64,000 nucleotides of DNA from Mycolicibacterium komossense (lineage in GTDB: Bacteria > Actinomycetota > Actinomycetes > Mycobacteriales > Mycobacteriaceae). The translations under genes and the position numbers were made by a program. The notes beneath the pieces are model-generated. The model made no database searches, was not told where the DNA came from, and saw only the letters and a list, made by a program, of their open reading frames with translations. The number at the start of each line of letters is the position of its first letter. The stretch's first letter is position 1. The stretch spans positions 274,010 through 338,009 of the forward strand of contig NZ_JACKTY010000012.1 of the NCBI RefSeq assembly GCF_025822605.1, in the 5' to 3' direction. This document shows, piece after piece, positions 1 to 12,648 of this stretch.

Positions 1-702
1 CGGCACGAAATAGCGAGTGACCTCGGGTGCGGCCCCCGGCCGGATCCGGGCGTAACTGCCCGATTCCAGCCGGCGCACACCGCGCTGCAGCGTCTCGGGT
101 TCGGGGACGTACTGCAGCACGGTGTAGTGCTGCACGGCGCGCCCGTCGATTCCGGTGTCGAAGCCGACCGCATCGGCCAGGTCGAGTAGGCATTTCTTCT
201 CGCTGCCGACCACGGTGCCCGCCGGGCCCGTCGCCATGAACAGCGGTTTGATCCCGAACGGGTCGCGGGCGCAGAACAACTCGCCGGCCTCGGTATCCCA
301 CAGCGCGAACGCGAACATGCCGCGCAGCCGGGTCAGTGCCTCGGTGCCCCAGTAGTGATAGGCGGCGACGATGGCCTCACCGTCGCCTTCCGTGGCGAAC
401 TCCGCACCGAAGTCGGACCGCAGTGCAGCCCTCAACTCCAAGTAGTTGTAGATCTCGCCGTTGAACACCAGCGCGTACCGCTCCGGTGACTCCGGTGGAC
501 CCCACCGCAGCGGTTGATGGGAGTGCGCGATGTCGATGATGGACAGCCGGTTGAAACCCAGCACCACATCGTCGTTCGACCAGGTCCCCGGCTCGTCGGG
601 GCCGCGGTGGCGCATCAGATGCGACGAATCCGCCACCGCGCCGACGATCTCGTCTGTGACGGACCGGGCGGGGGCACACACCAGGGCAAGCAGTCCGCAC
701 AT
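1..702 (-). CDS. asnB: Asparagine synthetase (glutamine-hydrolysing), N-terminal part, cut by window edge
   Basis: Reading leftward from ATG at 702, the frame stays open to base 1, giving 234 residues of a protein expected to be about 650. It begins MCGLLALVC, so Cys2 becomes the N-terminal nucleophile of a class II glutamine amidotransferase domain. The RHRGPD motif (about residues 34-39) and the NGEIYNYLELR segment (about 80-90) are typical of AsnB. The family transfers glutamine amide nitrogen to aspartate with ATP; the synthetase domain lies outside the window. It is divergent from ctaC, as Rv2201 is from Rv2200c in M. tuberculosis. The 175 bp between them must hold both promoters. Confidence 0.93.
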   Translation of the reverse strand, partial: MCGLLALVCAPARSVTDEIVGAVADSSHLMRHRGPDEPGTWSNDDVVLGFNRLSIIDIAHSHQPLRWGPPESPERYALVFNGEIYNYLELRAALRSDFGAEFATEGDGEAIVAAYHYWGTEALTRLRGMFAFALWDTEAGELFCARDPFGIKPLFMATGPAGTVVGSEKKCLLDLADAVGFDTGIDGRAVQHYTVLQYVPEPETLQRGVRRLESGSYARIRPGAAPEVTRYFVP

Positions 703-877
703 CGCAGCCAAGTATGCCTCAAAAAACACATAGGGCAGGTGTGTCGAGCTTGGTGGGTGGGCGTGGTCTACGCTGCGTAGTATTCGATTCGCCATCACGC
801 GCCTGCGGTGAGACTCGTTGTGCGCGAGATGCCGTAGAGATGCTGGTGAGCACGACCTTGACACAGGAGGCGCCGAC

Positions 878-1933
878 GTGAAGACCCGCGGGCTTGGCTT
901 TTCTCGAAGCCGTTCTCGTCGGTTCCGGATGGTGGCGCTGGCGGTGACGCTGGCAGCTGCCGCGCTCACGCTGAGCGGCTGCACCTGGTCCGAGGCGATC
1001 GGACTGGGCTGGCCGGAGGGCATTACCCCGGAAGCGCACGCCAACCGCGAGCTGTGGGTGGCCTCGTTGGCCGCCTCGCTGGTGATCGGCGTCATTGTCT
1101 GGGGCCTGATGTTCTGGACAGCCGCGTTCCACCGGAAGAAGGCCACCGACACCGAGCTGCCGCGTCAGTTCGGCTACAACATGCCGCTGGAGCTGGTGCT
1201 CACGGTCGTGCCCTTCCTGATCATCTCGGTGCTCTTCTACTTCACCGTGGTGGTGCAGGAGAAGATGCTGCACAAGGACCCGAACCCTGAGGTGACCATC
1301 GACGTCACCGCATTCCAGTGGAACTGGAAGTTCGGTTACCAGAAGATCGACTTCAAAGACGGCACATTCGACTACGACGGCGCCGACCCGGCCCGCAAAG
1401 AGGCGATGTCGTCCAAGCCCGAAGGCACGGACGAGCACGGTGAGGAACTCGTCGGCGCGCTGCACGGCCAGAACCCCGAGGACCGCACCTACCTGAACTT
1501 CGACAAGGTCGAGACGCTCGGGTCCAGCAACGAGATCCCGGTCCTGGTGTTGCCTGCCGGTAAGCGCATCCAGTTCGAGATCGCCTCGGCCGACGTCGTC
1601 CACGGATTCTGGGTGCCGGAGTTCCTGTTCAAGCGCGACGTGATGCCGGAGCCGAAGGCGAACCACTCCGACAACGTCTTCCAGGTCAGCGAAATCCTGA
1701 AGACCGGAGCGTTCGTCGGCCGCTGCACCGAGATGTGCGGCACCTACCACTCGATGATGAACTTCGAAGTCCGGGTCGTCGAACCCAACGACTTCAAGGC
1801 TTACCTGGAGCAGCGGATCGCCGGTAAGACCAACGCCGAGGCACTACAGGCAATCAACCAACCACCGCTGGCGGTCACCACGCATCCGTTCGATACGCGT
1901 CGCGGCCAGATGGCGCCGCAGGCGAGCAACTAG
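878..1933 (+). CDS. ctaC: Cytochrome c oxidase subunit II (aa3 type), lipoprotein
   Basis: 351 residues. The start is GTG 878, preceded at 7 nt by AGGAGG (865-870); the frame is open further upstream but without a comparable ribosome site. The N-terminus is Arg-rich, then hydrophobic, ending in a lipobox LSGC with Cys35, so it should be lipid-anchored. Two membrane segments follow (about 60-82 and 102-125). The extracytoplasmic cupredoxin domain carries the CuA ligands in [14 protein letters not shown] near residue 300, plus an upstream His in VVHGFWVPE. It accepts electrons from the cytochrome cc domain of QcrC and passes them to CtaD, which lies elsewhere. ctaF follows after 12 bp. Confidence 0.96.
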   Translation: MKTRGLGFSRSRSRRFRMVALAVTLAAAALTLSGCTWSEAIGLGWPEGITPEAHANRELWVASLAASLVIGVIVWGLMFWTAAFHRKKATDTELPRQFGYNMPLELVLTVVPFLIISVLFYFTVVVQEKMLHKDPNPEVTIDVTAFQWNWKFGYQKIDFKDGTFDYDGADPARKEAMSSKPEGTDEHGEELVGALHGQNPEDRTYLNFDKVETLGSSNEIPVLVLPAGKRIQFEIASADVVHGFWVPEFLFKRDVMPEPKANHSDNVFQVSEILKTGAFVGRCTEMCGTYHSMMNFEVRVVEPNDFKAYLEQRIAGKTNAEALQAINQPPLAVTTHPFDTRRGQMAPQASN

Positions 1934-1945
1934 GACAGGGGCGAT

Positions 1946-2365
1946 ATGCATATCGAAGCCAGGCTGTTCGAGATCCTCACCGCGTTCTTCGTGCTGGCTG
2001 CCGTCGGCTACGGCGCGCTGACCGCGATCTTCCAATACGGTGGCGTCGAGTGGGCCGGTGTGACCGCACTCGTGCTGACCTCCGGTCTTTCTCTGATCAT
2101 CGGAACTTTCTTCCGGTTCGTCGCTCGGCGTCTCGACACCAGGCCCGAGGACTACGAAGACGCCGAGATCAGCGATGGCGCGGGGGAGTTGGGCTTCTTC
2201 AGCCCGCACAGCTGGTGGCCGATCCTGATCGCGCTATCCGCCTCGGTGACCGCGGTCGGCCTCGCGCTGTGGCTGCCGTGGTTGATCGTCGGTGGCGTGG
2301 TCTTCGTGCTGAGCACAGTCGCAGGTCTGGTCTTCGAGTACTACCTGGCGCCCGAGAAGCACTGA
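1946..2365 (+). CDS. ctaF: Cytochrome c oxidase subunit IV (actinobacterial type)
   Basis: 139 residues, start ATG 1946. Four hydrophobic segments in two pairs (about 8-30 and 36-55, then 90-105 and 110-130) are separated by an acidic cytoplasmic loop rich in D and E. This matches the small actinobacterial oxidase subunit CtaF (Rv2199c type), a structural part of the aa3 oxidase in the bcc-aa3 supercomplex. It lies 12 bp after ctaC and is almost certainly cotranscribed with it. Confidence 0.92.
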   Translation: MHIEARLFEILTAFFVLAAVGYGALTAIFQYGGVEWAGVTALVLTSGLSLIIGTFFRFVARRLDTRPEDYEDAEISDGAGELGFFSPHSWWPILIALSASVTAVGLALWLPWLIVGGVVFVLSTVAGLVFEYYLAPEKH

Positions 2366-2553
2366 CACTGCACTCGCCACGGGCGGCCTGAGAAGGTCAC
2401 AATCGTGGCGTCACTTAATTTTGCGATGGTCGCGTCATATCGGCTGCGCCCCCGCGGTTGGGTAGTGTTGCCGAGGCACGACAGGCATGGCGGGCACTCC
2501 ACGGGGTACTCATCGGCGTGCCGTGATGACGTCATCGAGAAGGACAGGCAGAG

Positions 2554-3384
2554 ATGAGCGGGCCTCCCCCTAATGGACAGCCCCCGGGATCGGAGTCCGG
2601 CGAAGAACCCACGCGGGACGCCGGTGGTTCGGATTTTCCGTCGCAGGCGTATTCAGCTCCGGAATCCGAGCAGTTCACCAGCGGCCCTTATGTGCCCGCC
2701 GACCCGAACCTCTACGACTACGACAGCTACGAGTCGAGCGAGCAGGGCGAGGACGTTCGACCGCCGCGCTGGCCGTGGGTGGTCGGTGTCACCGCAATCA
2801 TCGCCGCGATCTCTCTCGTCGTCTCGGTCGCACTCTTGGTGACCAGCACGGATACCAACAAGCTTGCGACGCCGATGACGACCACCACCACAGCCCCCCC
2901 GGTGCAGGACGAAATCACCACGACCACACCGCCGCCACCACCCCCGCCGCCGACCACCGAAGAACCGCCGCCGCCGCCACCGCCGGAGACGGTGACCGTC
3001 ACATCCGAACCGCCGCCGCCGCCACCTCCGCCGCCGACCGAGGAGGCCCCCCCACCTGTGACCACGACGACACCACCCCCGCCCCCACCGCCGACGTCGA
3101 CCACGCCGGCCGGTCCGCGTCAGGTCACCTATTCGGTGACGGGAACGAAGGCCCCGGGTGACATCATCTCGGTGACTTTCATCGACGCAGCGGGCCGTCA
3201 GCGCACGCAGCGCAACGTCTACATCCCGTGGTCGCTGACGGTGACCCCGATCTCGCAGTCCGATGTGGGCTCGGTCCAGGCGTCCAGCCTGTTCCTGGTG
3301 AGCAAACTCAACTGCTCCATCACCGCCAGCGACGGCACCGTCCTGTCGTCCAATACCGGCAACGCCGCCCAGACCAGCTGCTGA
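2554..3384 (+). CDS. mmpS3: MmpS3-like membrane protein with long proline/threonine linker
   Basis: 276 residues. An acidic cytoplasmic N-terminus (1-70) is followed by one transmembrane helix (about 75-97), a low-complexity linker of poly-Pro and Thr-Thr-Thr blocks (about 105-190), and a small beta-rich extracytoplasmic domain with two Cys (near 258 and at the C-terminal residue) that may form a disulfide. That topology fits the MmpS family, and Rv2198c (mmpS3) has the same position. Unlike MmpS4/5 there is no adjacent MmpL transporter, so the partner is unknown. The stop overlaps the next ATG (ATGA). Confidence 0.85.
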   Translation: MSGPPPNGQPPGSESGEEPTRDAGGSDFPSQAYSAPESEQFTSGPYVPADPNLYDYDSYESSEQGEDVRPPRWPWVVGVTAIIAAISLVVSVALLVTSTDTNKLATPMTTTTTAPPVQDEITTTTPPPPPPPPTTEEPPPPPPPETVTVTSEPPPPPPPPPTEEAPPPVTTTTPPPPPPPTSTTPAGPRQVTYSVTGTKAPGDIISVTFIDAAGRQRTQRNVYIPWSLTVTPISQSDVGSVQASSLFLVSKLNCSITASDGTVLSSNTGNAAQTSC

Positions 3385-4013
3385 TGAGTCCAGGTAGGGG
3401 ACACGCGGACGCCGGTCCGCAGAGCAGGTTCGCCCGCTCGCCGGAAACGGTCGACAGGATCCTGGTGATCGCGTGCGCAGTGATGTGGCTCGCGGTTCTC
3501 GGTGTCGGTGTCGCGGCCACCGTCGCGCTGGTCGATCTCGGCAGTGGTCATCCGGCGACGGCGCCGAAAGCCGAGCATTCCGACACCCCGTGGCTGCTGT
3601 ACGTGGTGATCGGGGTGTCGGCGCTGGTCATCCTGGCGGCGATTCCGCTGCTGCTTCGCGCCCGGCGAATCGTGATCGACGAGCGGCCGCCGGTGCCGCC
3701 GGCCCGGCCACAGGCCCGCCTGGCCGTCGATCGTGACCCGCCCGACTACCCGGGCCCGACGCCGGCCCGCGCCCCCTCCAACGTCATCTCGGTGGGCATG
3801 CTGGATCGCATGTGGCTCCGGTGCGGGGTAGGGGTGCTGACCGCGACGGGGGCGGCGATGATCGCCGTGGCGACGGCCACCTACCTGATGGCGGTCCAAT
3901 CGGATACCGCGTCCTGGAGCGCCTACGGGGTGGCGGGCGTGATCACCGTGGGCATGACTGCCATTCCGGTGCTCTACCTGCGCCAGCTGCACGCAGCGCT
4001 GGCCAACTCCTAG
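3384..4013 (+). CDS. Conserved mycobacterial membrane protein (Rv2197c type)
   Basis: 209 residues; the ATG at 3384 shares a 4-base overlap with the mmpS3 stop, so translation is probably coupled. Four hydrophobic helices occur in two pairs (about 28-52 and 72-92, then 148-172 and 178-197) around a Pro/Arg-rich cytoplasmic loop. No catalytic motif is visible. The position matches Rv2197c. The function is unknown; the neighbourhood suggests an envelope or respiratory-membrane role, but this is only association. It ends 4 bp before the stop of the convergent gene. Confidence 0.85.
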   Translation: MSPGRGHADAGPQSRFARSPETVDRILVIACAVMWLAVLGVGVAATVALVDLGSGHPATAPKAEHSDTPWLLYVVIGVSALVILAAIPLLLRARRIVIDERPPVPPARPQARLAVDRDPPDYPGPTPARAPSNVISVGMLDRMWLRCGVGVLTATGAAMIAVATATYLMAVQSDTASWSAYGVAGVITVGMTAIPVLYLRQLHAALANS

Positions 4014-4017
4014 CCGC

Positions 4018-4725
4018 TCAGGGCCACAGCAGCGTCCGAGTCCAGCCGCCATCGGCGCGTTGGTACTGGACACGGACATGGCGGCGCGTGGTGTCGGACT
4101 GCCAGAATTCGACGGTGTCCGCGACGACGGCATACGACGTCCATTCGGCGGGCACCAGATCGGGGGCCGTGGCTAGTTCGGCTCGCGCCGTTGCCAGGGC
4201 TGCATCGAGTTCCGCCTGGTCGGAGTAGGGCTCGCTCTGACGGCGGGTCAACGCCATCTCTCGTGATCCCGCCGGGCGGGCCAGGAAATCGGCGGCAGCG
4301 ATATCGTCGGGATCCCGTACGACGGGCCCCGAGACGCGGATCTGCCTGCCCAGCTGCGGCCAGTAGAACGTCAGGGCCGCAACGGGGTTCGTGGACAGCT
4401 GTCGGCCCCTGCGGCTGATCGAGCTGACCGCGAAGTGCCAGCCACCGTCGGTCGTGACGTCTTTGCAGATGAGCACCCGCGCCCACGGGCGACCGGTCTC
4501 ATCGACGGTGGACAGCGTCATGGCATGCGGTTCAGCGACACCGGATTCAATTGCGTGACACAACCATTCGGTGAACAGCGCGAGCGGCTCGGCCGGTGCT
4601 CGCCCAGGATCGAATGGGGGAGCGGAGCCGGCGAGCACCGACAGCCGGCGCAGCGTCTCCCGCAGGCCGGCGTCGACTGACCTAGTGGTGGCCGTTGTGC
4701 CCGCTTCCGTTGGCTCCATTGCCAT
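4018..4725 (-). CDS. Pyridoxamine 5'-phosphate oxidase-like flavoprotein
   Basis: About 235 residues. It resembles PdxH-type FMN proteins: an N-terminal part ending in [19 protein letters not shown], a split-barrel core with [12 protein letters not shown], and a C-terminal [16 protein letters not shown] segment corresponding to the PdxH end that contacts FMN and PLP. PdxH oxidises pyridoxamine or pyridoxine 5'-phosphate to PLP; a related F420- or FMN-binding role is possible. It is the last gene on the strand of ctaE-qcrCAB and its 5' end overlaps the end of qcrB. The start is uncertain (ATG 4746, 4725 or 4719), because homologous residues already begin near 4665. I do not recall a gene here in M. 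tuberculosis. Confidence 0.8.
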   Translation of the reverse strand: MAMEPTEAGTTATTRSVDAGLRETLRRLSVLAGSAPPFDPGRAPAEPLALFTEWLCHAIESGVAEPHAMTLSTVDETGRPWARVLICKDVTTDGGWHFAVSSISRRGRQLSTNPVAALTFYWPQLGRQIRVSGPVVRDPDDIAAADFLARPAGSREMALTRRQSEPYSDQAELDAALATARAELATAPDLVPAEWTSYAVVADTVEFWQSDTTRRHVRVQYQRADGGWTRTLLWP

Positions 4726-6364
4726 TGGATCCGTTGCTGGGCGCACCCACTATTTCGGAGTCCTGGTATTCCTTCAGAGCGGTGAGCGCGCGGTGCTCGG
4801 AGGCGTGCGCAGCCTCGCGCAGCGCCTGGTCCTCGGAGACCGGATCGGCGAACAGGAAGCTGCCAGAACCGGTGGAACCGCCGGAACCGAGTTTGTTCAT
4901 CTTCTTCGGCACCGCGGCACCCTGGTATTCCAGCGGGATCGGGTGGCCGTGGTCGTCGACCGGGCCGATCGGCTGGTGCAGCTCGACGTACGCGCCGTGC
5001 GGCAGGCGCTTGAGGATGCCCGTCTCGATACCGTGCTCAAGGACTGCACGGTCGCTGCGCTGCAGCCCGACGGCCCACCGGTAGGCGATGAAGTAGACCA
5101 ACGGTGGCAGGACCACCATCGCGATACGGGCGATCCACGTCGTCGCATTGAGGGAGATGTGGAACTTCAGCGCGATGATGTCGTTCATGCAGGCGAAGGT
5201 CAGCAGGATGTAGAACGAGATCGCCATGGAGCCGACGGCCGTGCGGACCGGTGCATCACGCGGGCGCTGCAGCAGGTTGTGGTGGCTGTTGTCACCGGTG
5301 AACTTCTTCTCCAGGAACGGATAGACCACCAGCAGACCGAGGATCACGCCCATCAGCACCGCGATCCAGACCGGCTGCGGGATGGTGTGGCCGAAGGGAT
5401 AGAACTCCCAGGCCGGCCAGATACGGATCAGGCCGTCGGTCCACATCATGTAGAAGTCGGGCTGTGAACCCGCGGAGATCTGCGAGGGCTTATAGGGGCC
5501 CAGGTCCCAGATCGGGTTGATCTGCAACAGGCCGCCCATCAGGCCGAGCACGCCGACCGTCATGGCGAAGAAGGCACCCGATTTCAGCGCGAACACCGGC
5601 ATGACGCGCACGCCGACGACGTTCTTCTCGGTGCGGCCGGGGCCGGGGAACTGGGTGTGCTTCTGGAACCAGACCAGGGCGAGGTGAGCGCCGATCAGCG
5701 CCAGGATGATGCCGGGGATCAGCAGGATGTGCAGGGCATAGAGCCGGGGGATGATGATCGTGCCCGGGAAATCGCCGCCGAACAGAGCCCAGTGCATCCA
5801 GGTTCCGATCACCGGAAGGCCCATGGTGATGCCCGACAGGGCGGCGCGCAGGCCGGTACCGGAGAGCAGGTCGTCGGGCAGCGAGTAACCGAAGAAGCCT
5901 TCGAACATCGCCAGGATCAGTAGCAGCGAGCCGATCAGCCAGTTGGCCTCACGCGGCCTGCGGAACGCACCGGTGAAGAAGATGCGGGCCAGGTGCACCA
6001 TGATCGAGGCGGCGAACAGCAGCGCCGCCCAGTGGTGGATCTGGCGGACGAACAGACCGCCGCGGACCTCGAAGCTGATGTTGAGAGCCGACTCGTAGGC
6101 CTTGGACATCTCGATGCCGCGAAGCGGTTCGTAGACACCGTTGTAGGTGACTTCGGCCATCGAGGGGTCGAAGAACAGCGTCAGCCACACACCGGTGATC
6201 AGCAGCACGACGAAGCTGTAGAGCGCAATCTCGCCCAGCAGGAACGACCAGTGCGTGGGGAAGACCTTGTTCAGGATCCCGCGCCGCACCGCCGCCGACG
6301 GGTGATAGCGAGAATCGATCGCATCGCCCTGCTTGGCCAGAATCTCACCGATATTCGGACTCAT
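4682..6364 (-). CDS. qcrB: Ubiquinol/menaquinol-cytochrome c reductase cytochrome b subunit
   Basis: 560 residues. The start is ATG 6364, sharing ATGA with the qcrA stop; a longer frame exists upstream but only within qcrA in another frame. It is an integral membrane protein with about eight or nine helices. Paired haem-binding His residues occur in helices 2 and 4 ([45 protein letters not shown]). The quinol-oxidation (Qo) site region follows. The C-terminus is an extended hydrophilic tail ending in Asn/Gly/His-rich low complexity. It is the catalytic core of complex III, oxidising menaquinol, and the target family of imidazopyridine (Q203-type) inhibitors. Confidence 0.96.
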   Translation of the reverse strand: MSPNIGEILAKQGDAIDSRYHPSAAVRRGILNKVFPTHWSFLLGEIALYSFVVLLITGVWLTLFFDPSMAEVTYNGVYEPLRGIEMSKAYESALNISFEVRGGLFVRQIHHWAALLFAASIMVHLARIFFTGAFRRPREANWLIGSLLLILAMFEGFFGYSLPDDLLSGTGLRAALSGITMGLPVIGTWMHWALFGGDFPGTIIIPRLYALHILLIPGIILALIGAHLALVWFQKHTQFPGPGRTEKNVVGVRVMPVFALKSGAFFAMTVGVLGLMGGLLQINPIWDLGPYKPSQISAGSQPDFYMMWTDGLIRIWPAWEFYPFGHTIPQPVWIAVLMGVILGLLVVYPFLEKKFTGDNSHHNLLQRPRDAPVRTAVGSMAISFYILLTFACMNDIIALKFHISLNATTWIARIAMVVLPPLVYFIAYRWAVGLQRSDRAVLEHGIETGILKRLPHGAYVELHQPIGPVDDHGHPIPLEYQGAAVPKKMNKLGSGGSTGSGSFLFADPVSEDQALREAAHASEHRALTALKEYQDSEIVGAPSNGSNGNGANGSGHNGHH

Positions 6365-7542
6365 GATGTGCGCTCCCAGAAAGCCGGTCCTACGGGCTCG
6401 ATGAAGTCGCCGTTGGCGACCATGTACCCATCCTGGTCGATCGTGATGGGTAGCTGCGCCAACGCGCGCGCAGCGGGGCCGAATATCGGCTTGGCGAAAT
6501 GCAGTGCGTCGAACTGTGACTGATGGCACGGGCACAGGATTCGGTAGGTCTGCTGCTCGTACAGCGATGACGGGCAACCCAGATGCGAGCAAACCTTGGT
6601 GAAGGCGAACAGGTCACCGAAGTTGAAGCTCTCCTGGCCTTGGCGCTTGACCACGCGGCCCATATCCTGCGGACGGATCCTGATCAGCATGACGGGGTTG
6701 CGGACGCCCATCAGGATCGCGCTGAGCTTTTCGTGCGACTCGACGGTGGTGCCGTCGCCGTCGGATTCGCGCCACGGCAGCACGGTCTCCATGCCGCCGG
6801 CGTCGATGTCCTCCGGGCGCATCTTGACGAAGGGACTGTGGCTGTCACCGGTGGCGCGGGCCAGGTAGATGGTCTCGCCGGCGAACCGGGGAGTCCAGCC
6901 TGACGTCCACAGCACTGCCTTCATACCTTCGGCGGTCGGGACCACCGGCTTCCACGGGTTCTTGATCAGGCCGCCGATGAAGGCCACCAGGGTGCCTGCA
7001 CCGAACGCGCCGAGTCCGATCCCGAGTGAAAGGCCGATCATCTTGCGGCGCCGCAGCGTCGAGCCTTCCAACGCATCGGTCAGGTTGGCCGCGACCGTCT
7101 TGCGCTGCAGCTCCGAGGAGGCGCCGTCGTGGCGGTCCTGGATGGTGATCTCTTCGGGGATGAACTTCTTCTGGATCAGCACCGCGCCGATACCGATCGC
7201 GAGGATCGACAACCCGAACGTCAGGCCGTACAGGGGAGTGGCCAGGCTGTAGATGAAGTTGCCTGCGCTGCCGTCGGGCTTGTACTCCCAGGGCCAGAAC
7301 AAGAAGACCACCAGCAGTGCGAGACCGCTGAGGCCACCGAGCAGCAGCCAGAACGACACCGAACGCTCGGCGCGCTTCTCGGCCTTGGTGCCCTCGACGG
7401 GCCAGCGGGGGTCCTTGAAGACGATGTCGACGCCATCGAGCTTGCCGCCGAGTGTCAGCAACTCCTCGCGGGACATGGCCGCGAGCTGCTCGTCGGTAGG
7501 GTTCAGGTCACCTTCGTCGGTACCGGTCTTGCTCTCACTCAT
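6361..7542 (-). CDS. qcrA: Rieske iron-sulfur subunit of cytochrome bcc complex
   Basis: 393 residues, start ATG 7542 overlapping the qcrC stop (ATGA). The N-terminal cytoplasmic part is acidic, followed by three hydrophobic helices (about 75-95, 105-130 and 175-200), the actinobacterial topology, rather than the single helix of mitochondrial Rieske proteins. The C-terminal domain has both cluster-binding motifs: CSHLGC (318-323) and CPCH (337-340), giving two Cys and two His ligands for a [2Fe-2S] centre. It carries electrons from quinol at QcrB to the QcrC haems. Confidence 0.96.
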   Translation of the reverse strand: MSESKTGTDEGDLNPTDEQLAAMSREELLTLGGKLDGVDIVFKDPRWPVEGTKAEKRAERSVSFWLLLGGLSGLALLVVFLFWPWEYKPDGSAGNFIYSLATPLYGLTFGLSILAIGIGAVLIQKKFIPEEITIQDRHDGASSELQRKTVAANLTDALEGSTLRRRKMIGLSLGIGLGAFGAGTLVAFIGGLIKNPWKPVVPTAEGMKAVLWTSGWTPRFAGETIYLARATGDSHSPFVKMRPEDIDAGGMETVLPWRESDGDGTTVESHEKLSAILMGVRNPVMLIRIRPQDMGRVVKRQGQESFNFGDLFAFTKVCSHLGCPSSLYEQQTYRILCPCHQSQFDALHFAKPIFGPAARALAQLPITIDQDGYMVANGDFIEPVGPAFWERTS

Positions 7543-8375
7543 GCTCGTGCCCCGATCCACATGGCGATACCGATCACTGCCACCATTCCGATAATCCAGG
7601 CCGCCATGCCCTCGCTGGTGGGCCCGAAGCCGCCGAGGCCGTAGCCGCCGGGGGAGCGGGATTCCGCCGCGCCGCGAACATAGGCGACGATGTCCTTCTT
7701 CTCGTCGGGCGTCAGCTGCCGGTCGGAGAACTTCGGCATGTTCTGCGGGCCGGTCAGCATCGCCGTGAAGATCTGCTGCGGGTTGGCATCGCCCAGGTCC
7801 GGTGCGTACTTACCGGAGGACAGGGCGCCGCCCTTACCTGTGAAGTTGTGGCAGGAGGCGCAGTTCAGCCGGAACAGGTCGGCGCCGCGGGCAACGTTGT
7901 TGCCGAGCAGCGATTCCTGGGCGATCTGGCCGTTTTCGTCGCGGACCACCGATGGGCCGCCGCCGTTGGCCTGGATGTAGGCGCCGAGGGCGTCGATCTG
8001 GGCCTCGTCGAAGTTCGGCGTCTTCGACGGCGCCTGCGCGTTGAGGCTCATCGCCGGCATGCGACCGGTGGAGACCTGGAAGTAGACGGCTGCCTCGCCG
8101 ACGCCGACCAGGCTGGGCCCGCGGTCGGGAACGCCCTGCAAGTTCGCGCCATGGCAGGTGATGCATGCGGTCTCATAGAGCTGCTTGCCGTTACGCAGCA
8201 GCGCCGAAGCGGATTCGTCCGCTACGGCGACCTGCGGTCGGGGGGTCAAGACCGCGGCCAGTCCACCAGCCATAGCCAGCGCTATCAGCAGGAGAAACCC
8301 GCCGGTGATGCGCCGGCGCAGTCGCCGGCGGGACCGGTCACCATTGGCCGATCGGGTCAACCGCGAGATTTTCAA
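7539..8375 (-). CDS. qcrC: Dihaem cytochrome c subunit of cytochrome bcc complex
   Basis: 278 residues from TTG 8375. This start is chosen because an AGGAG ribosome site lies 7-8 nt upstream and because the sequence from here aligns with the remembered start of M. tuberculosis QcrC. An ATG at 8420 in frame lacks a ribosome site. An Arg-rich N-terminus and a membrane anchor (26-45) precede two haem c motifs, CITCH (71-75) and CASCH (172-176), and a C-terminal membrane helix (about 252-275). The two fused c-type domains replace soluble cytochrome c and hand electrons directly to CtaC. Confidence 0.95.
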   Translation of the reverse strand: MKISRLTRSANGDRSRRRLRRRITGGFLLLIALAMAGGLAAVLTPRPQVAVADESASALLRNGKQLYETACITCHGANLQGVPDRGPSLVGVGEAAVYFQVSTGRMPAMSLNAQAPSKTPNFDEAQIDALGAYIQANGGGPSVVRDENGQIAQESLLGNNVARGADLFRLNCASCHNFTGKGGALSSGKYAPDLGDANPQQIFTAMLTGPQNMPKFSDRQLTPDEKKDIVAYVRGAAESRSPGGYGLGGFGPTSEGMAAWIIGMVAVIGIAMWIGARA

Positions 8376-8433
8376 CCCAGCACTCCTGTTCTTCTGTGTG
8401 GCACGGGCGCTGCTCGTCATCGGACGCTGATCG

Positions 8434-12037
<3,604 letters not shown>

Positions 12038-12068
12038 GGCTGCCGACGTTAAGCCCTGCCTGAGACAA

Positions 12069-12115
12069 ATTTCGCCAGGCGCAGCCGGTACCGCGGACCG
12101 CGGTTTTGGCGAAAT
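12069..12115. promoter_or_regulatory. Inverted repeat in exonuclease / Cys-protein divergent region
   Basis: ATTTCGCCA (12069-12077) and TGGCGAAAT (12107-12115) are perfect 9-bp inverted arms. Between them lies a smaller repeat, CCGCGG-A-CCGCGG. It sits just upstream of the exonuclease/GIY-YIG start and 140 bp before the small Cys-rich gene, so it could be an operator or a structured leader. It does not match the mycobacterial LexA or CRP consensus that I know. Confidence 0.4.
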
Positions 12116-12257
12116 CTCGACAATTCGGGTCAACTTGCCCGGCACTGGCCGGCCGCGATCCCAGTGGGTGGACGCCACGCCGATTTGTCGGTGGCCGGGT
12201 TTAGCGTGCGAACAGGGGAAATCCAGACGGACCGAAACACACAGAAAGAGGTAGGAC

Positions 12258-12491
12258 ATGGGACAGAGGGGCCGTCCGGACGATAACGGTGAGCCGGTGA
12301 TCATCGACTGTGACGACTGTGCGGTGCGCGGTCCAGGATGCCGCGATTGCGTGGTCAGCGTATTACTAGGTATTCCTGATACGTTGCTGGCGGACGAGCG
12401 GGCAGCGCTGGAGGTACTTGCTGACGCGGGAATGGCGCCGAGGCTCCGGTTGGTGCCGATCCACCGTGAGCGGAAACCGGGAGTTGCCTGA
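12258..12491 (+). CDS. Small Cys-rich conserved protein, function unknown
   Basis: 77 residues, ATG 12258 after an AGAGGTAGG ribosome-site-like stretch. The key feature is four Cys in [18 protein letters not shown] (about residues 17-34), arranged CxxC-x7-CxxC, which could bind a metal or form a redox pair. The remainder is a short helix-rich tail ending in a basic segment. It precedes the NlpC/P60 gene by 157 bp on the same strand. I do not recognise a named family; coding is supported by the ribosome site, GC-rich codon use and the motif. Confidence 0.72.
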   Translation: MGQRGRPDDNGEPVIIDCDDCAVRGPGCRDCVVSVLLGIPDTLLADERAALEVLADAGMAPRLRLVPIHRERKPGVA

Positions 12492-12511
12492 GAGTCGGGT
12501 TCGGCCTGGGC

Positions 12512-12531
12512 AACAGCTGGCGAAAGCTGTT
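12512..12531. promoter_or_regulatory. Inverted repeat between Cys-rich gene and NlpC/P60 gene
   Basis: AACAGCT (12512-12518), a 6-nt loop and AGCTGTT (12525-12531) form a perfect 7-bp inverted repeat, 20 bp after the small gene's stop and 118 bp before the NlpC/P60 start. There is no T-run after it, so an operator is as likely as a terminator. Confidence 0.4.
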
Positions 12532-12648
12532 AAGTTTGCGTCTCTTGTTGGACAACGCCGATGCCGTTTCGTAACCTATCTGAGACCTAAGGCGGTTCGA
12601 CGGCGACGCATCAGCGGCACGTCGAAGGCAGTTTAAGGACAAGCAATC

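Noticed and set aside
719..1750. 343-residue minus-strand frame antisense to ctaC
   Set aside because: It is His/Arg/Gly-rich with no domain, and lies entirely opposite a strongly conserved gene; GC-rich codon bias leaves the antisense frame open.
2727..3104. Gly/Val-repeat protein on the minus strand
   Set aside because: It is the complement of the mmpS3 proline/threonine codons; no independent ribosome site or homology.
6365..6592. 76-residue N-terminal extension of QcrB
   Set aside because: It overlaps the qcrA Rieske domain codons, and the ATGA junction at 6361-6364 gives the standard QcrB start.
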